A DNA stretch of 64,000 bases from Mitsuaria sp. WAJ17 (GCF_014174515.1 NZ_JACJUG010000023.1:1-64000), one strand, 5' to 3'. Counted from the first letter of the stretch, positions 7,903 to 16,848 are shown. Notes: a model not told the origin generated them from the sequence alone. Numbers and translations: made by a program.

Positions 7903-8565
7903 TCAGGCCTTGCGACGACGCTGGGCCACGGCGGCACCCACCAGGCCCAGGGCGATCAGGGCGTAGCTGGCGGGTTCGGGGACGGTGCTGACGTCAAGCG
8001 TGTCGAGGGCGATGGCATCGGCCGTGTCGTAGCTACCCTTGTAGACAAAGGCCAGGCGGCCCGAGGCGCTGCCGCCCAGGCCGTCGAAGGTGGCGGTGTA
8101 GCGGGTCCAGCCAAAGGGGGCGCCATTGACGTCGCCAGCCGGGTTGATGGACACCAGCAGGTGCGTGAAGCCGCTGGTGGCGCTGGAACTGCCATTGGTG
8201 CTCAGCATCACGTCCAGTTGATCGATGAAACCATCGGCCATGGCATTGGCGTAGAAGCTCAGCTGGAAGGACTGGGACAGCGAGAAGGTCTTGGTGATCA
8301 GCCAGTTCTCGATGGCGCCGCCAGCCGGCTTGGCGCTGTTGTACGTGGCCGTCGCGTAGCTGGTCGGGCCACCTGCCTGCGGAGCGAAGACGCCGTCGGC
8401 TCCCTGCAGCCAGTTGCTGCCAGGGTTCGTGCTCTTGTTGGTGAACACCCAACCCTGGGCAGCCAGGCCGCCGACATTGTCAAAGCCCTCGGACAGCAGC
8501 GTGCTGGCCTGGGCGCTGGCCATGGCGGCCGACAGGGCCAGGACCGAAAGAAGTTGCTTGCGCAT
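7903..8565 (-). CDS. PEP-CTERM sorted exoprotein (choice-of-anchor J-like)
   Basis: A 220-residue secreted protein. It has an N-terminal signal peptide (LLSVLALSAAMASAQA), a beta-rich body resembling choice-of-anchor J domains (LLSEGFDNVGGLAAQGWVF; GWTRYTATFDGLGG; GRLAFVYKG) and a C-terminal VPEPASYALIALGLVGAA followed by RRRK. VPEP, a hydrophobic stretch and a basic tail make up the PEP-CTERM sorting signal recognised by exosortases (EpsH family), which are usually linked to exopolysaccharide production. No exosortase is visible here, so it must be encoded elsewhere. The start has GGAGGG 8 nt upstream. It lies 24 nt upstream of the small exported protein on the same strand. Confidence 0.88.
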   Translation of the reverse strand: MRKQLLSVLALSAAMASAQASTLLSEGFDNVGGLAAQGWVFTNKSTNPGSNWLQGADGVFAPQAGGPTSYATATYNSAKPAGGAIENWLITKTFSLSQSFQLSFYANAMADGFIDQLDVMLSTNGSSSATSGFTHLLVSINPAGDVNGAPFGWTRYTATFDGLGGSASGRLAFVYKGSYDTADAIALDTLDVSTVPEPASYALIALGLVGAAVAQRRRKA

Positions 8566-8898
8566 GTGAAAGACCCTCCAAATACGGACTCGAGATGGAC
8601 TGGGGTGCGTGCGGCGCTCAAAACTGCTCGGCCGGGGCTGTCCAGACCGTGCGGATTCTCACGACCTGTCCTTCGAAGTGGGGATGCTGTAAGCCCTAGT
8701 GACACCAAGTTGCGGGGTGGTGAAAGCCCGTAAAGGAAAAACAGGATGGCAGCAGGCCGCTGTCCCAGGCGCAGCCTGGGCGTGACGCCGCTGGCCGCCC
8801 AGTCACCCCGCCGAGGAGGGCAGGGCGAGGTGCTGAGCCGGCGTCGCTACAGTGCAGCCTGATCCATCGCCACGGCCTCGTGCCTCCAGGGCTTACTG
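8566..8898. other. Intergenic region between divergent genes
   Basis: This 333-base region separates the minus-strand PEP-CTERM gene and the plus-strand acyltransferase, so it should hold both promoters. I found no clear -35/-10 pair, no sigma-54 type -24/-12 element, no RNA gene and no convincing small coding sequence. The start of the PEP-CTERM gene carries a GGAGGG ribosome binding site. Confidence 0.4.
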
Positions 8899-9975
8899 AT
8901 GTCCCCGGCCTTCTCGATCCACCTGGACCTGCTGCGTCTGGCAGCGGCCCTGCTGGTCTTCGTCCACCACGCGTCGTATGCGCGTTTTCACGGTCGCTGG
9001 CTGCAGGGCCTGGCGGGCTACGGGCATGAGGCGGTGGTGGTGTTCTTCGTGCTGTCCGGCTACGTGATCGCCTACAACCACGAGCACAAGGACCTCGACT
9101 GGCGGCGCTACGCGGTCCAGCGCCTGAGTCGGCTGTGGTCAGTCGCTCTGCCGGCGATCGCCCTGACCCTGCTGCTGGATGCCTGGGGGCGCCCGCTGCA
9201 GCCCACGCTTCACGACACCCAGCCAGGCGGGTGGGGCCGGGTGCTGGCCTCGGTCCTCTTCGTCAACGAATTCTGGATCGAGGGGTGGGCGGCGGGCAGC
9301 AATATCCCCCTTTGGTCCCTGTCCTACGAGGCTGGCTACTACCTGCTCTTCGGCGTGCTCAGTTTTTCGCCGGCGCGCTGGCGCTGGCCGCTGACCCTGG
9401 CCTGCGCGCTGCTGATCGGTCCACGCCTGTTGCTGCTGCTGCCGGCCTGGTGGCTGGGCGTGTGGGTCCATCGCAGCCGGCGGGTGCAGGCGATGGGCGC
9501 CTCCGAGGGGGCGCTCCTGGCGGCCATCGGCCTCGCCTGGGCGCTGGCGCTGGCGGTGGGCAAGGTGGGCAACCGGTTCATCACCTGGCGCCTGATGGAC
9601 CTGCTGTCGCAGCCGCTGTCGCAGCTGATAGGGAATTCGGACGCCTTCATCTCGGACAACCTCATCGCCCTGGGCGTGGCCGCGCATGTGGCCGGCATGT
9701 CGGCCTGGCTGCGCGGGCGCCAGGCACCCGCCGCACTGGCGCGCTGGGCGGCGCGGCTGTCCCGGGCCACCTTCCCCATCTACCTCTTTCACTACCCGCT
9801 GCTGCAGTTCTTCGCTGCGCTGACGACGGTCTGGCCCTTGCTGGCATGGGGTGGCGTGGCGGTCCTGAGCCTGATCCTGTCGGCCGCCTTCACCGGCCCC
9901 TGCGAGCAGCTGCGTCAGGTGCTGAGGCGCTGGCTGTCCCGGCGCCTGCAGACCGCAGGCCGGCCCTGGCCCTAA
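8899..9975 (+). CDS. Acyltransferase-3 family membrane protein
   Basis: A 358-residue inner-membrane O-acyltransferase of the acyltransferase-3 (OafA/NodX) family. It opens with IHLDLLRLAAALLVFVHHASYARF, where the R and HH are typical of the first helix, and VVVFFVLSGYVIAY follows; both are family signatures. About ten hydrophobic segments follow, and the end has FPIYLFHYPLLQFF. These proteins usually transfer acetyl or other acyl groups to sugars of surface polymers. There is no C-terminal SGNH domain. The next gene starts 11 nt downstream, so the two may be co-transcribed. The acceptor is unknown. Confidence 0.85.
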   Translation: MSPAFSIHLDLLRLAAALLVFVHHASYARFHGRWLQGLAGYGHEAVVVFFVLSGYVIAYNHEHKDLDWRRYAVQRLSRLWSVALPAIALTLLLDAWGRPLQPTLHDTQPGGWGRVLASVLFVNEFWIEGWAAGSNIPLWSLSYEAGYYLLFGVLSFSPARWRWPLTLACALLIGPRLLLLLPAWWLGVWVHRSRRVQAMGASEGALLAAIGLAWALALAVGKVGNRFITWRLMDLLSQPLSQLIGNSDAFISDNLIALGVAAHVAGMSAWLRGRQAPAALARWAARLSRATFPIYLFHYPLLQFFAALTTVWPLLAWGGVAVLSLILSAAFTGPCEQLRQVLRRWLSRRLQTAGRPWP

Positions 9976-9986
9976 GATGGCGTGCC

Positions 9987-10514
9987 ATGAGACGCACGAC
10001 TTTCCTGCAGCTTCTGCGGGCCGGCCTGCTGGCCGGCCTGGCCACGGCCGCGACGGCACAGGAGGCGCCGCGGCAGCCCCCGGGCTGCGACCCCGATGTA
10101 GAGCAGGCCCTGGCCCTGGCCAATGCCTTGCGCCAGGAGGCACGCCACTGTGGCGCCCGGGCCTTCGAGGCCGCCCGCCCGCTGCGCTGGAGCGGGGCCC
10201 TGCAGACCTCGGCCCGGCGCTTCGCGGCCGAGCTGGCGGCCCGCGGCGAGCTGAGCCACCAGGGGCTGAGCAGCCCCACACTGAGGGAGCGCGTGCGTGA
10301 CACCGGCTATGTGCTGCGCGCCGTCGGTGAGAACCTGGCCGCGGGCCCCCTGGGCCTGGACGAGGCCTTCAGCCTCTGGACCGCCAGCGAGGAGCACTGC
10401 GCCAACCTCATGCGCGCGGACTTCGAAGAGCTGGGCCTGGCCTGCGTCAGCGCCTCGGGGCGCTATGAACGGTTCTGGGTGCTGCACCTGGCGGCACCTG
10501 CCCGGCGCTTCTGA
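9987..10514 (+). CDS. Exported CAP (SCP/PR1) domain protein
   Basis: A 175-residue protein with a signal peptide (LLRAGLLAGLATAATA) and a single CAP domain. LALANALRQEARHCG, LRWSGALQTSARRFAAELAARGELSH, AVGENLAAGP and AFSLWTASEEHCANLMRADFEELGLAC correspond to the CAP signatures, including the His/Glu/His cavity residues. Function in bacteria is poorly known; lipid binding or proteolysis has been proposed for some relatives. The start at 9987 gives a proper signal peptide directly after the acyltransferase stop. Confidence 0.82.
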   Translation: MRRTTFLQLLRAGLLAGLATAATAQEAPRQPPGCDPDVEQALALANALRQEARHCGARAFEAARPLRWSGALQTSARRFAAELAARGELSHQGLSSPTLRERVRDTGYVLRAVGENLAAGPLGLDEAFSLWTASEEHCANLMRADFEELGLACVSASGRYERFWVLHLAAPARRF

Positions 10515-10516
10515 GC

Positions 10517-10538
10517 GGCAGGGCCGGGCGGCCCTGCC
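10517..10538. terminator. Hairpin between convergent genes
   Basis: A perfect 9-bp inverted repeat, GGCAGGGCC (10517-10525) with GGCCCTGCC (10530-10538), has a 4-nt loop and lies 3 nt after the CAP gene stop and 11 nt from the end of the opposing response regulator. It has no T-run on either side, so it is a likely but not classical bidirectional terminator. Confidence 0.5.
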
Positions 10539-10548
10539 TCGCTGATCC

Positions 10549-11193
10549 TCAGATCCAGCCCAGGTCGATCGCCCGCAGCACGGCCTGAGTGCGGTCGCGC
10601 ACGCCCATCTTGGAGAACACGGCCGAGCAGTGGTTCTTGATCACGCCCTCGCTATTGCCCAGCAGGGCGGCGATCTCGGTGTTGCTGCGGCCGCTGGCCA
10701 CCAGGCGCAGCACCTGCAGCTCCTTGGGCGAGAGCGGATCCGGTTGGGGCGTGGCGCTGAAGGCGCGCTCGACACTGGGGCGCTCCATGCGCTCGGTGAG
10801 CGAGGGGCGCAGGGCCGTGCCGCCGGCGGCCACATCCTTGAGAGCCTGGACCAGGGTGTCGGGGCTGATGGCCTTGAGCAGGAAGCCCTTGGCGCCAGCG
10901 CGCACGGCCTCGTCGAAGGCCTCGGCGTCGTCGAAGGTGGTCAGCAGCACCACGGGGATCTTCCACGCGCGGGCCGCCAGGGCGCGGATCAGACCGGTGC
11001 CGTCCAGGCGCGGCATGCGCATGTCGGAGAGGATGACATCGGGCTGGTCCTCGGCCAACTTCTCCAGTGCCTCGGCACCGTCGGCGGCCTCGCCGATCAG
11101 CAGCACCTCCTCATGCAGGGCCAGCAGACCCTTGAGGCCCTCGCGCACCAGTTGCTGGTCTTCCACCAGCAGGACCTTGATCTTCTCGCTCAT
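10549..11193 (-). CDS. NarL/FixJ-type response regulator
   Basis: A 214-residue regulator. Residues 5-120 are a receiver domain with the acidic pair (VEDQ), the phospho-acceptor Asp in VILSDMRMP, the Thr in LLTTFDD and the Lys in GFLLKAI. The C-terminus (about 148-210) is a LuxR-type helix-turn-helix: PLSPKELQVLRLVASGRSNTEIAALLG and VKNH-like VIKNHCSAVFSKMGVRDRTQA. It has a good SD (GAGGAG) before ATG. It is transcribed 31 nt downstream of the sensor kinase and should be its partner. The target genes are unknown. Confidence 0.9.
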   Translation of the reverse strand: MSEKIKVLLVEDQQLVREGLKGLLALHEEVLLIGEAADGAEALEKLAEDQPDVILSDMRMPRLDGTGLIRALAARAWKIPVVLLTTFDDAEAFDEAVRAGAKGFLLKAISPDTLVQALKDVAAGGTALRPSLTERMERPSVERAFSATPQPDPLSPKELQVLRLVASGRSNTEIAALLGNSEGVIKNHCSAVFSKMGVRDRTQAVLRAIDLGWI

Positions 11194-11224
11194 GGATTTC
11201 TCCTCTCGTCGTGATTCCCGGGGC

Positions 11225-12523
11225 TCAGCTCTTGCGTGGCACCCGCCATTCGATCATGAATCCGGGGCCGTTTTTCAGGATCTTGAAGCGCCCTCCCAGC
11301 TCGGCCATGCGTTCCTGCATGCCCTTGAGGCCATTGCCCTCGCGCAGCTTCGGCGCGCCGGGGCCGTCGTCCTCCACGGTGACGCAGACTTCGGCCGCGT
11401 CGCCTTCGCCCAGGCAGCTCAGGCGGATGCCGATGTGCTGGGCCCGGCCGTGGCGCACGCTGTTGGTGACGGCCTCCTGCACGCAACGCAGCAGGGCATG
11501 GGCGGTGCGCGGGCTCAGGTCTTGCGCGACCTCGTCCAGCTCCAGGCTGATGTCGGTGCTGGCAATGCCCTTGGCGAGCGCCTGCAGGGCCTCGCGCAGG
11601 TCGATGCGGTTGCTGGCGCGCTCGGCCGAGACGGCGGCGCGCACGTCGGCCAGCAGGTGGGCGGCGCCTTCTCGGGCGCGCGCCACGGCCTGCGAGGCGC
11701 CGTCGGGGTCCTGTCGCTTGAGCAGGGCCTCTGAGAGCTGCAGCTGCAGGTTCAGCGCGGTCAGGTGGTGGCCCATCACGTCGTGCAGCTCGCGGGCCAT
11801 CATCATGCGTTCGGCGTAGCGCAGTTGCTCGGCCTGCAGGGCCTCGCCCGAGGTCTTCTCGGCCAGCATGACCTGCAGCCAGCGGCGCTTGTCGACCTCG
11901 TTGGCCAGCAGGCGGCCGATGCCGAAGGCCATGGCATAGAGGCCCACGAAGGCGCCCAACTGGGCCATCAGCAGGGCCCACATCGAGGCATTGGGCTGGC
12001 GCTGCTCCTGCCATTCGGTCTCGGAGGGCAGCAGCGCGTAGAGCAGCAGGCGGATCACGACCTGGCTTACCGCGAAGAAGAAGGCCGCGCGCAAGCGCAG
12101 CCGCACTGAGGCCAGCACCGTCACCAGAAAGGGGAGGGCCGGGGTGATGCACCAGGCCAGCAGATCCAGCGCGACGATGCGCTGCAGGGCGCGCGGGCGC
12201 GGCCGGTCCAGGCTGCTCTCCTGTGCCGCCTGCCAGAAGAGATAGATGAAGGCGCAGAAGAGCAGGAAGCACGCGATCACCAGCACTGGGTCCTGCGGAT
12301 TGCCCAGGCTGCGGCGGTAGAGCTGGGCCAGCAGGCCGTCGTAGGGTTCGGAGTTGCCGCCACGCAGGGCCGTCACCAGGCTGCCGAACTCCATCAGGAA
12401 GTAGGCCAGGGTGGCGATGCGCAGCACCACCGAGGGGCGTGCGATGCGGGCGAGGAAGCGGTCGAAGTTCAAGATGGCGGCGTGAGGAGTCGCCAGCGTG
12501 CCACAGCGCCTGGCTTTGATCAC
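11225..12523 (-). CDS. NarL-family sensor histidine kinase
   Basis: A 432-residue membrane kinase. The N-terminal ~200 residues contain about five hydrophobic helices and no obvious extracytoplasmic domain. A HisKA_3 dimerisation segment follows with the phospho-acceptor His in ARELHDVMGHHLTALNLQL, then an HATPase domain (VQEAVTNSVRHG; VTVEDDGPGAP; GNGLKGMQERM). The start is uncertain: the GTG at 12523 gives the longest frame, and no strong ribosome binding site decides it. It precedes its response regulator and follows mnmA by 39 nt. The signal may be a membrane property, as in DesK-like kinases, but that is a guess. Confidence 0.87.
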   Translation of the reverse strand: MIKARRCGTLATPHAAILNFDRFLARIARPSVVLRIATLAYFLMEFGSLVTALRGGNSEPYDGLLAQLYRRSLGNPQDPVLVIACFLLFCAFIYLFWQAAQESSLDRPRPRALQRIVALDLLAWCITPALPFLVTVLASVRLRLRAAFFFAVSQVVIRLLLYALLPSETEWQEQRQPNASMWALLMAQLGAFVGLYAMAFGIGRLLANEVDKRRWLQVMLAEKTSGEALQAEQLRYAERMMMARELHDVMGHHLTALNLQLQLSEALLKRQDPDGASQAVARAREGAAHLLADVRAAVSAERASNRIDLREALQALAKGIASTDISLELDEVAQDLSPRTAHALLRCVQEAVTNSVRHGRAQHIGIRLSCLGEGDAAEVCVTVEDDGPGAPKLREGNGLKGMQERMAELGGRFKILKNGPGFMIEWRVPRKS

Positions 12524-12524
12524 G

Positions 12525-12547
12525 TGCCGGGCGTCATGGCCCGGGCA
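12525..12547 (-). terminator. Weak GC hairpin after mnmA
   Basis: TGCCGGGC (12525-12532) can pair with GCCCGGGCA (12539-12547) with one bulged base, just downstream of mnmA on the minus strand and at the extreme 5' end of the kinase gene. No T-run follows, so it may only attenuate. Confidence 0.3.
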
Positions 12548-12562
12548 TTCACCGATCAGGGA

Positions 12563-13705
12563 TCAGGGGATGGCTTCGGCGATCACGCCGCCGCCCAGGC
12601 AGACCTCGCCATCGTAGAGCACCGCGCTCTGGCCCGGCGTCACCGCCCACTGCGCCTGCGGGAAGTCCAGGCGGAACTGGCCGGTGCCCGGATGCTCGGG
12701 TGTGAAGGCGCAGGGCGCATCGGCCTGGCGGTAGCGCGTCTTGGCGCCAAAGCCTCCGAAGGCTGGCGCGGGGCCGCACCAGGAGAGGTCGTCGGCGATG
12801 AGGCTGCGGTACTGCAGCAGCGGGTGGTCATGGCCCTGCACCACCACGAGGGTGTTGCTGTCCAGGTCCTTGCGGGCGACGAACCAGGGCGCATGCTCGC
12901 CGCCGCCGCGCGGCGCGCCCTTCTCCTTGATGCCGCCGATGCCCAGACCCTGGCGCTGGCCCAGCGTGTAGAAGGACAGGCCCACGTGCTCGCCCAGCTT
13001 GCGGCCGCGCTCGTCCTTGATGGGGCCGGGCTGGTGGGAGAGGTAGCGGTTGAGGAACTCGCGGAAGGGTCGTTCGCCGATGAAGCAGATGCCGGTGGAG
13101 TCCTTCTTCTTCGCATTGGGCAGGCCGATCTCCTCGGCGATGCGGCGCACCTCGGTCTTGGGCAGCTCGCCCACTGGGAACAGGGTCTTGGCCAGTTGGT
13201 GCTGTTGCAGCCGGTGCAGGAAGTAGCTCTGGTCCTTCAGCGGGTCCAGCCCCTTCAGGAGCTGCACGTGCTCGCCGACCTGGCGCACCCGCGCGTAGTG
13301 CCCCGTGGCGATCTTCTCGGCACCGCGCGCCATGGCGTGGTCCAGGAAGGCCTTGAACTTGATCTCGGCATTGCACAGCACGTCGGGATTGGGCGTGCGG
13401 CCGGCCTGGTACTCGCGCAGGAAGGCGGCGAAGACGCGGTCCTTGTAGTCGGCGGCGAAGTTGACGTGCTCGATCTCGATGCCGATGACATCGGCCACCG
13501 AGGCGGCGTCCAGGAAGTCCTGGCGCGAGGAGCAGTACTCGCTGTCGTCGTCGTCTTCCCAGTTCTTCATGAAGATGCCGATCACCTCGTGGCCGGCCTT
13601 CTTCAGCAGGTAGGCGGAGACGGCGGAATCGACGCCGCCGGACAGACCGATGACGATGCGCTGTCGGGCGGACGAGGGAGACGTGGGGGGCAGGGACGAA
13701 CTCAT
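12563..13705 (-). CDS. mnmA: tRNA-specific 2-thiouridylase MnmA
   Basis: A 380-residue enzyme that forms 2-thiouridine at position 34 of Lys, Glu and Gln tRNAs, using sulfur relayed by the Tus proteins and ATP. Seen in sequence: the PP-loop GLSGGVDSAV near residue 20, the nucleophile Cys in NPDVLCNAEIKF (about 109), the second catalytic Cys in STGICFIGER (about 207), the D-rich insertion NWEDDDDSEYCSS and the C-terminal segment ALRF-like APCAFTPEHPGTGQFRLDF. The length is normal. In E. coli nudJ and mnmA are neighbours; here the GGDEF/EAL gene lies between them. Confidence 0.97.
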   Translation of the reverse strand: MSSSLPPTSPSSARQRIVIGLSGGVDSAVSAYLLKKAGHEVIGIFMKNWEDDDDSEYCSSRQDFLDAASVADVIGIEIEHVNFAADYKDRVFAAFLREYQAGRTPNPDVLCNAEIKFKAFLDHAMARGAEKIATGHYARVRQVGEHVQLLKGLDPLKDQSYFLHRLQQHQLAKTLFPVGELPKTEVRRIAEEIGLPNAKKKDSTGICFIGERPFREFLNRYLSHQPGPIKDERGRKLGEHVGLSFYTLGQRQGLGIGGIKEKGAPRGGGEHAPWFVARKDLDSNTLVVVQGHDHPLLQYRSLIADDLSWCGPAPAFGGFGAKTRYRQADAPCAFTPEHPGTGQFRLDFPQAQWAVTPGQSAVLYDGEVCLGGGVIAEAIP

Positions 13706-13766
13706 GCCCCGATTGTCCCAAATGCCGGCGCGGCTGCATGGGGGCGGGGCAATGCTGGGCCTGCGG

Positions 13767-16673
13767 TCAGCCCGGGACGGCGGCCAGCGACTGCGGCAGG
13801 CGCTCGAAGCTGGCCTGGTCCACCGGGCGGCTGAAGAGGAAGCCCTGGAAGCGGTGGCAGCCCATCTTCAGCAGGGCGTCGCGCTGCTCGTGCGTCTCCA
13901 CGCCTTCGGCGATCACCTGCAGGCCGAAGGTCTGGCCCAGGGCCACGATGGTGCGGGCGATCACGGCGCCGTTGGAGTCGAGCAGCATGTCGCTGACGAA
14001 GCTGCGGTCGATCTTGAGCTCGGCCAGCGGCAGCCGGCGCAGGTAGTTCAGCGAGGAGTAGCCGGTGCCGAAGTCGTCCAGCGAGAAGCCCACGCCGACC
14101 GCGCCCAGCGCGCTCATCTTGGCGATGGTGTCCTCGACGTTCTCGGCCAGCAGGGACTCGGTGAGCTCCAGCCGCAGTCGGCGCGGATCGGCCCCGTGGC
14201 GCCGCAGGGTGCCCAGCACGCCGTCCACGAAATGGGTGTCCCGCAGCTGCAGCGCGCTGACGTTGACGGACAGCTTCAGCGCGTTGCAGGCCGGGTGCTG
14301 CGCCCAGGAGGCCAGGGTGCGGCAGGCGGCGTCCAGCACCCACTGGCCCAGCTCCAGCACGAAGCCGCACTGCTCGGCGGCGGGAATGAAGACGCTCGGC
14401 GGCACCAGGCCGCGCTGCGGATGCTGCCAGCGCAGCAGCGCCTCGGCCCCGAGGATGCGGCCCTGTTCATCGACCTGGGGCTGGAAATGCAGCAGCAGCT
14501 GGCGCCGCGCGATGGACTGGCGCAGGTCCGCCTCCAGGGCCGCGCGCGTGGCCAGCACGGACTGCAGCTCGGCGTCGAAGAAGCGGAAGGTGTTCTTGCC
14601 CTGGGCCTTGGCCTGGTACATCGCCGTGTCGGCATGCGCCATCAGCTCGCTGGCGCCCAGCAGGTTGTCGCCGAAAAGCGTGATGCCGATGCTGGGGCTG
14701 CTGTGCTGCTCGCGCTCCAGCAGCTGGAAGGGTTTTTCGAAGCTCAGCAGGATCTTTCGCGCGACCGTCTCGGCGTGTGCGGCTGCGGCCTCGCGGGTCT
14801 CGCCCAGGCTCTCCAGCATGATCACGAACTCGTCGCCGCCCAGGCGCGCCACGGTGTCGCCCTCGCGCACTGCGCCGCTGAGCCGGCGCGCCACCTGCAC
14901 GAGCACGCGGTCGCCGAAGTCATGGCCCCAGGTGTCGTTGAGCAGCTTGAATTCGTCGAGGTCGATGAAGAGCAGGGCGCCGAGCTGGCTGCGTCGTGCC
15001 GCGCTGAGCACGGCGCGCTCCAGCCGGTCCAGCAGCAGGCGGCGGTTGGGCAGATCGGTCAGTTGGTCGAAGAAGGCCAGGCGCTGGATCTCGGCCTCGG
15101 CGGCGCGGCGCTGGGTGATGTCGCGCACCATGCCGATGTAGATGCGCTCGCCCTCGCGTTCGATCTCGTTGACGGCCAGGCTCATGGGGAAGCGCTCGCC
15201 GTTCTTGCGCAGGCCCTCGACCTCGCGGCCGCGACCGATGACCTGGCGCACGCCGGTGCGTGCGTAGTGGTCCAGGTAGCCGTCGTGCTCCTCGGCATAG
15301 GGCGGGGGCATCAGCATCTTGATGTTGCGCCCTAGCACCTCGCTGGCCTCGTAGCCGAAGATCTTGCTGGCGGAGCGGTTGAAGGTCTGGGCGATGCCCT
15401 GGCGGTCGATGGTGATGATGCCGTCGATCACGTTGTTCAGGATGGCCTGGGTCTGCTGCGCGGCATCGAGCAGGGCATCGCGGGCGCTCACCTCCTGGGT
15501 GATGTTGCGCGAGAGCACGATCAGGCGGGGCTTCGCCCCGGCCTCGTGCTGGCAGCGCGTGGCATGCAGCTCGAAGTGGTGCCGGCCCACGGGCAGGTCC
15601 AGCACGATGCGCCGGCCGCTGGAGGTGCCATGCTCCAGCGCCTCGTGGAGGGTCTGCAGCACCGTGGCTGCCGCCTCGGGCGCCAGGACCTCCGTCACGC
15701 ACCGGCCGATGAAGTGGCTGGGCGGCGCTGCCAGCAGCTCGCTGGGCGGGGAGTGGTAGCTGAGGTAGCGGCCGTCGATATCGAGCTCGAAGACCAGGTC
15801 GGGCACTGTCCTTAGCGTGGCCTGCAGCTTTTCCTTGACCTGCTCCAGCTCCCTGTAGGGGCGCTGCACGGCCTCCATGAACACCGCCTGGTGCAGGAAC
15901 AGGTAGCCGATCACCTTGTAGACATGGCCGGCGAGATTGAGCACGTCGGTCACGCTGGCATAGAGCGTGAAGAAGAGCTCGCTCATGGCCATGCACAGCA
16001 CGGCGCCCAGCAGCGCTGCGGCATTGAAGGGCGTGGGCTCGCGCATGCGCCGCAGCAGCAGCAGGGCCGTCAGCATCAGCAAGCCCACCAGAACGTACTC
16101 GGCGGACACCTTCAGCGGGGTCAGGCCTTGCCCGGGCACGAAGGTGCGCGGAAGGCTGTCCGGGTGCATCAGCACGGCCCAGTGGACCAGGATCACCAGG
16201 GCCGCGATGCCCAGCAGCAGGGCATGGCGGCTTCTGCGCTGCAGGGCGGTCTGCCAGGGCGCCGCCACCATCCACATCAGGCTCAGGCAGGCCAGCAGGC
16301 GGGCCGCCAGCCAGAAGTTGATGGCCTTCTCCGGGCCCGAGGGCGTCACGTAGTCCGGCATGCCCGCGTAGGACATCAGGTGTGAGAAGTCCAGCAGGCC
16401 GACCCCGGCGAAGGCACAGGCCAGCACGCAGACATTGCCCGGCACCTGGCCCAGGCGGCTGCCCCAGGCCAGGCTGAAGATCAGGCCGGCGACGACGATG
16501 GAGAGAGTCTCCAGCAGCGCATGCAGCGGCGCATGCGAGGCCAGGCCGCGCAGCGAGGGCGGCACCGGCAGGGCCCAGCAGGCGATCAGTCCGGCCAGCA
16601 GCAACCCGATGCGCGGGAGGAGTTTGCGCAGGTCGGCCCGGTGGCTGCGGTCGAGTCGTTCGATGACTTGCAA
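13767..16673 (-). CDS. MASE3-PAS-PAS-GGDEF-EAL c-di-GMP protein
   Basis: A 968-residue membrane protein. The N-terminal ~260 residues hold about eight hydrophobic segments with a MASE3-like pattern (LDFSHLMSYAGMPDY; FYxLY-like ELFFTLYASVTD). Two PAS domains follow (about 285-400 and 405-525; RDITQ and FNRSASKIFGYEASE), then GGDEF (about 530-695, ARLGGDEFVIML intact) and EAL (about 705-960, GAEALLRW, DDFGTGYSSLNYL, ELKIDRSFV intact). Both catalytic motifs look functional, so it could be bifunctional, with phosphodiesterase activity tuned by the GGDEF half. An FNR/Anr-like palindrome lies ~140 nt upstream, which would fit oxygen control of a PAS protein. Confidence 0.92.
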   Translation of the reverse strand: MQVIERLDRSHRADLRKLLPRIGLLLAGLIACWALPVPPSLRGLASHAPLHALLETLSIVVAGLIFSLAWGSRLGQVPGNVCVLACAFAGVGLLDFSHLMSYAGMPDYVTPSGPEKAINFWLAARLLACLSLMWMVAAPWQTALQRRSRHALLLGIAALVILVHWAVLMHPDSLPRTFVPGQGLTPLKVSAEYVLVGLLMLTALLLLRRMREPTPFNAAALLGAVLCMAMSELFFTLYASVTDVLNLAGHVYKVIGYLFLHQAVFMEAVQRPYRELEQVKEKLQATLRTVPDLVFELDIDGRYLSYHSPPSELLAAPPSHFIGRCVTEVLAPEAAATVLQTLHEALEHGTSSGRRIVLDLPVGRHHFELHATRCQHEAGAKPRLIVLSRNITQEVSARDALLDAAQQTQAILNNVIDGIITIDRQGIAQTFNRSASKIFGYEASEVLGRNIKMLMPPPYAEEHDGYLDHYARTGVRQVIGRGREVEGLRKNGERFPMSLAVNEIEREGERIYIGMVRDITQRRAAEAEIQRLAFFDQLTDLPNRRLLLDRLERAVLSAARRSQLGALLFIDLDEFKLLNDTWGHDFGDRVLVQVARRLSGAVREGDTVARLGGDEFVIMLESLGETREAAAAHAETVARKILLSFEKPFQLLEREQHSSPSIGITLFGDNLLGASELMAHADTAMYQAKAQGKNTFRFFDAELQSVLATRAALEADLRQSIARRQLLLHFQPQVDEQGRILGAEALLRWQHPQRGLVPPSVFIPAAEQCGFVLELGQWVLDAACRTLASWAQHPACNALKLSVNVSALQLRDTHFVDGVLGTLRRHGADPRRLRLELTESLLAENVEDTIAKMSALGAVGVGFSLDDFGTGYSSLNYLRRLPLAELKIDRSFVSDMLLDSNGAVIARTIVALGQTFGLQVIAEGVETHEQRDALLKMGCHRFQGFLFSRPVDQASFERLPQSLAAVPG

Positions 16674-16813
16674 GGCGGCGGGGCCAGGTGAGCGAAGCGG
16701 CAGGCCGCCTGCGCACCAGAGCCGGGGTGGAGGGTCGCGACGATGCTAGCACCGGGCCTGCGCGTCGCCTGTGCATTGCTGCGCAGGGCGTCCGGATATG
16801 TCGCATCCGCGTC

Positions 16814-16827
16814 TTGACTTATGTCAA
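16814..16827. promoter_or_regulatory. FNR/Anr-like palindrome upstream of the MASE3-GGDEF-EAL gene
   Basis: TTGACTTATGTCAA is a perfect TTGAC-N4-GTCAA palindrome (with flanking C and G, 16 nt in all). It matches the shape of FNR/Anr/Dnr-family sites (TTGAY-N4-RTCAA). It lies in the spacer between nudJ and the GGDEF/EAL gene, centred about 147 nt before the start codon of the latter. On the minus strand its left half also reads as a -35 hexamer (TTGACA). No well-spaced -10 is evident. Confidence 0.55.
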
Positions 16828-16848
16828 GCAATGAGCGGACGGGCCTAT

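Noticed and set aside
7903..8565. Exosortase system inside the window
   Set aside because: A PEP-CTERM substrate is present, but no EpsH/XrtA-like multi-helix protein is encoded in the 64 kb.
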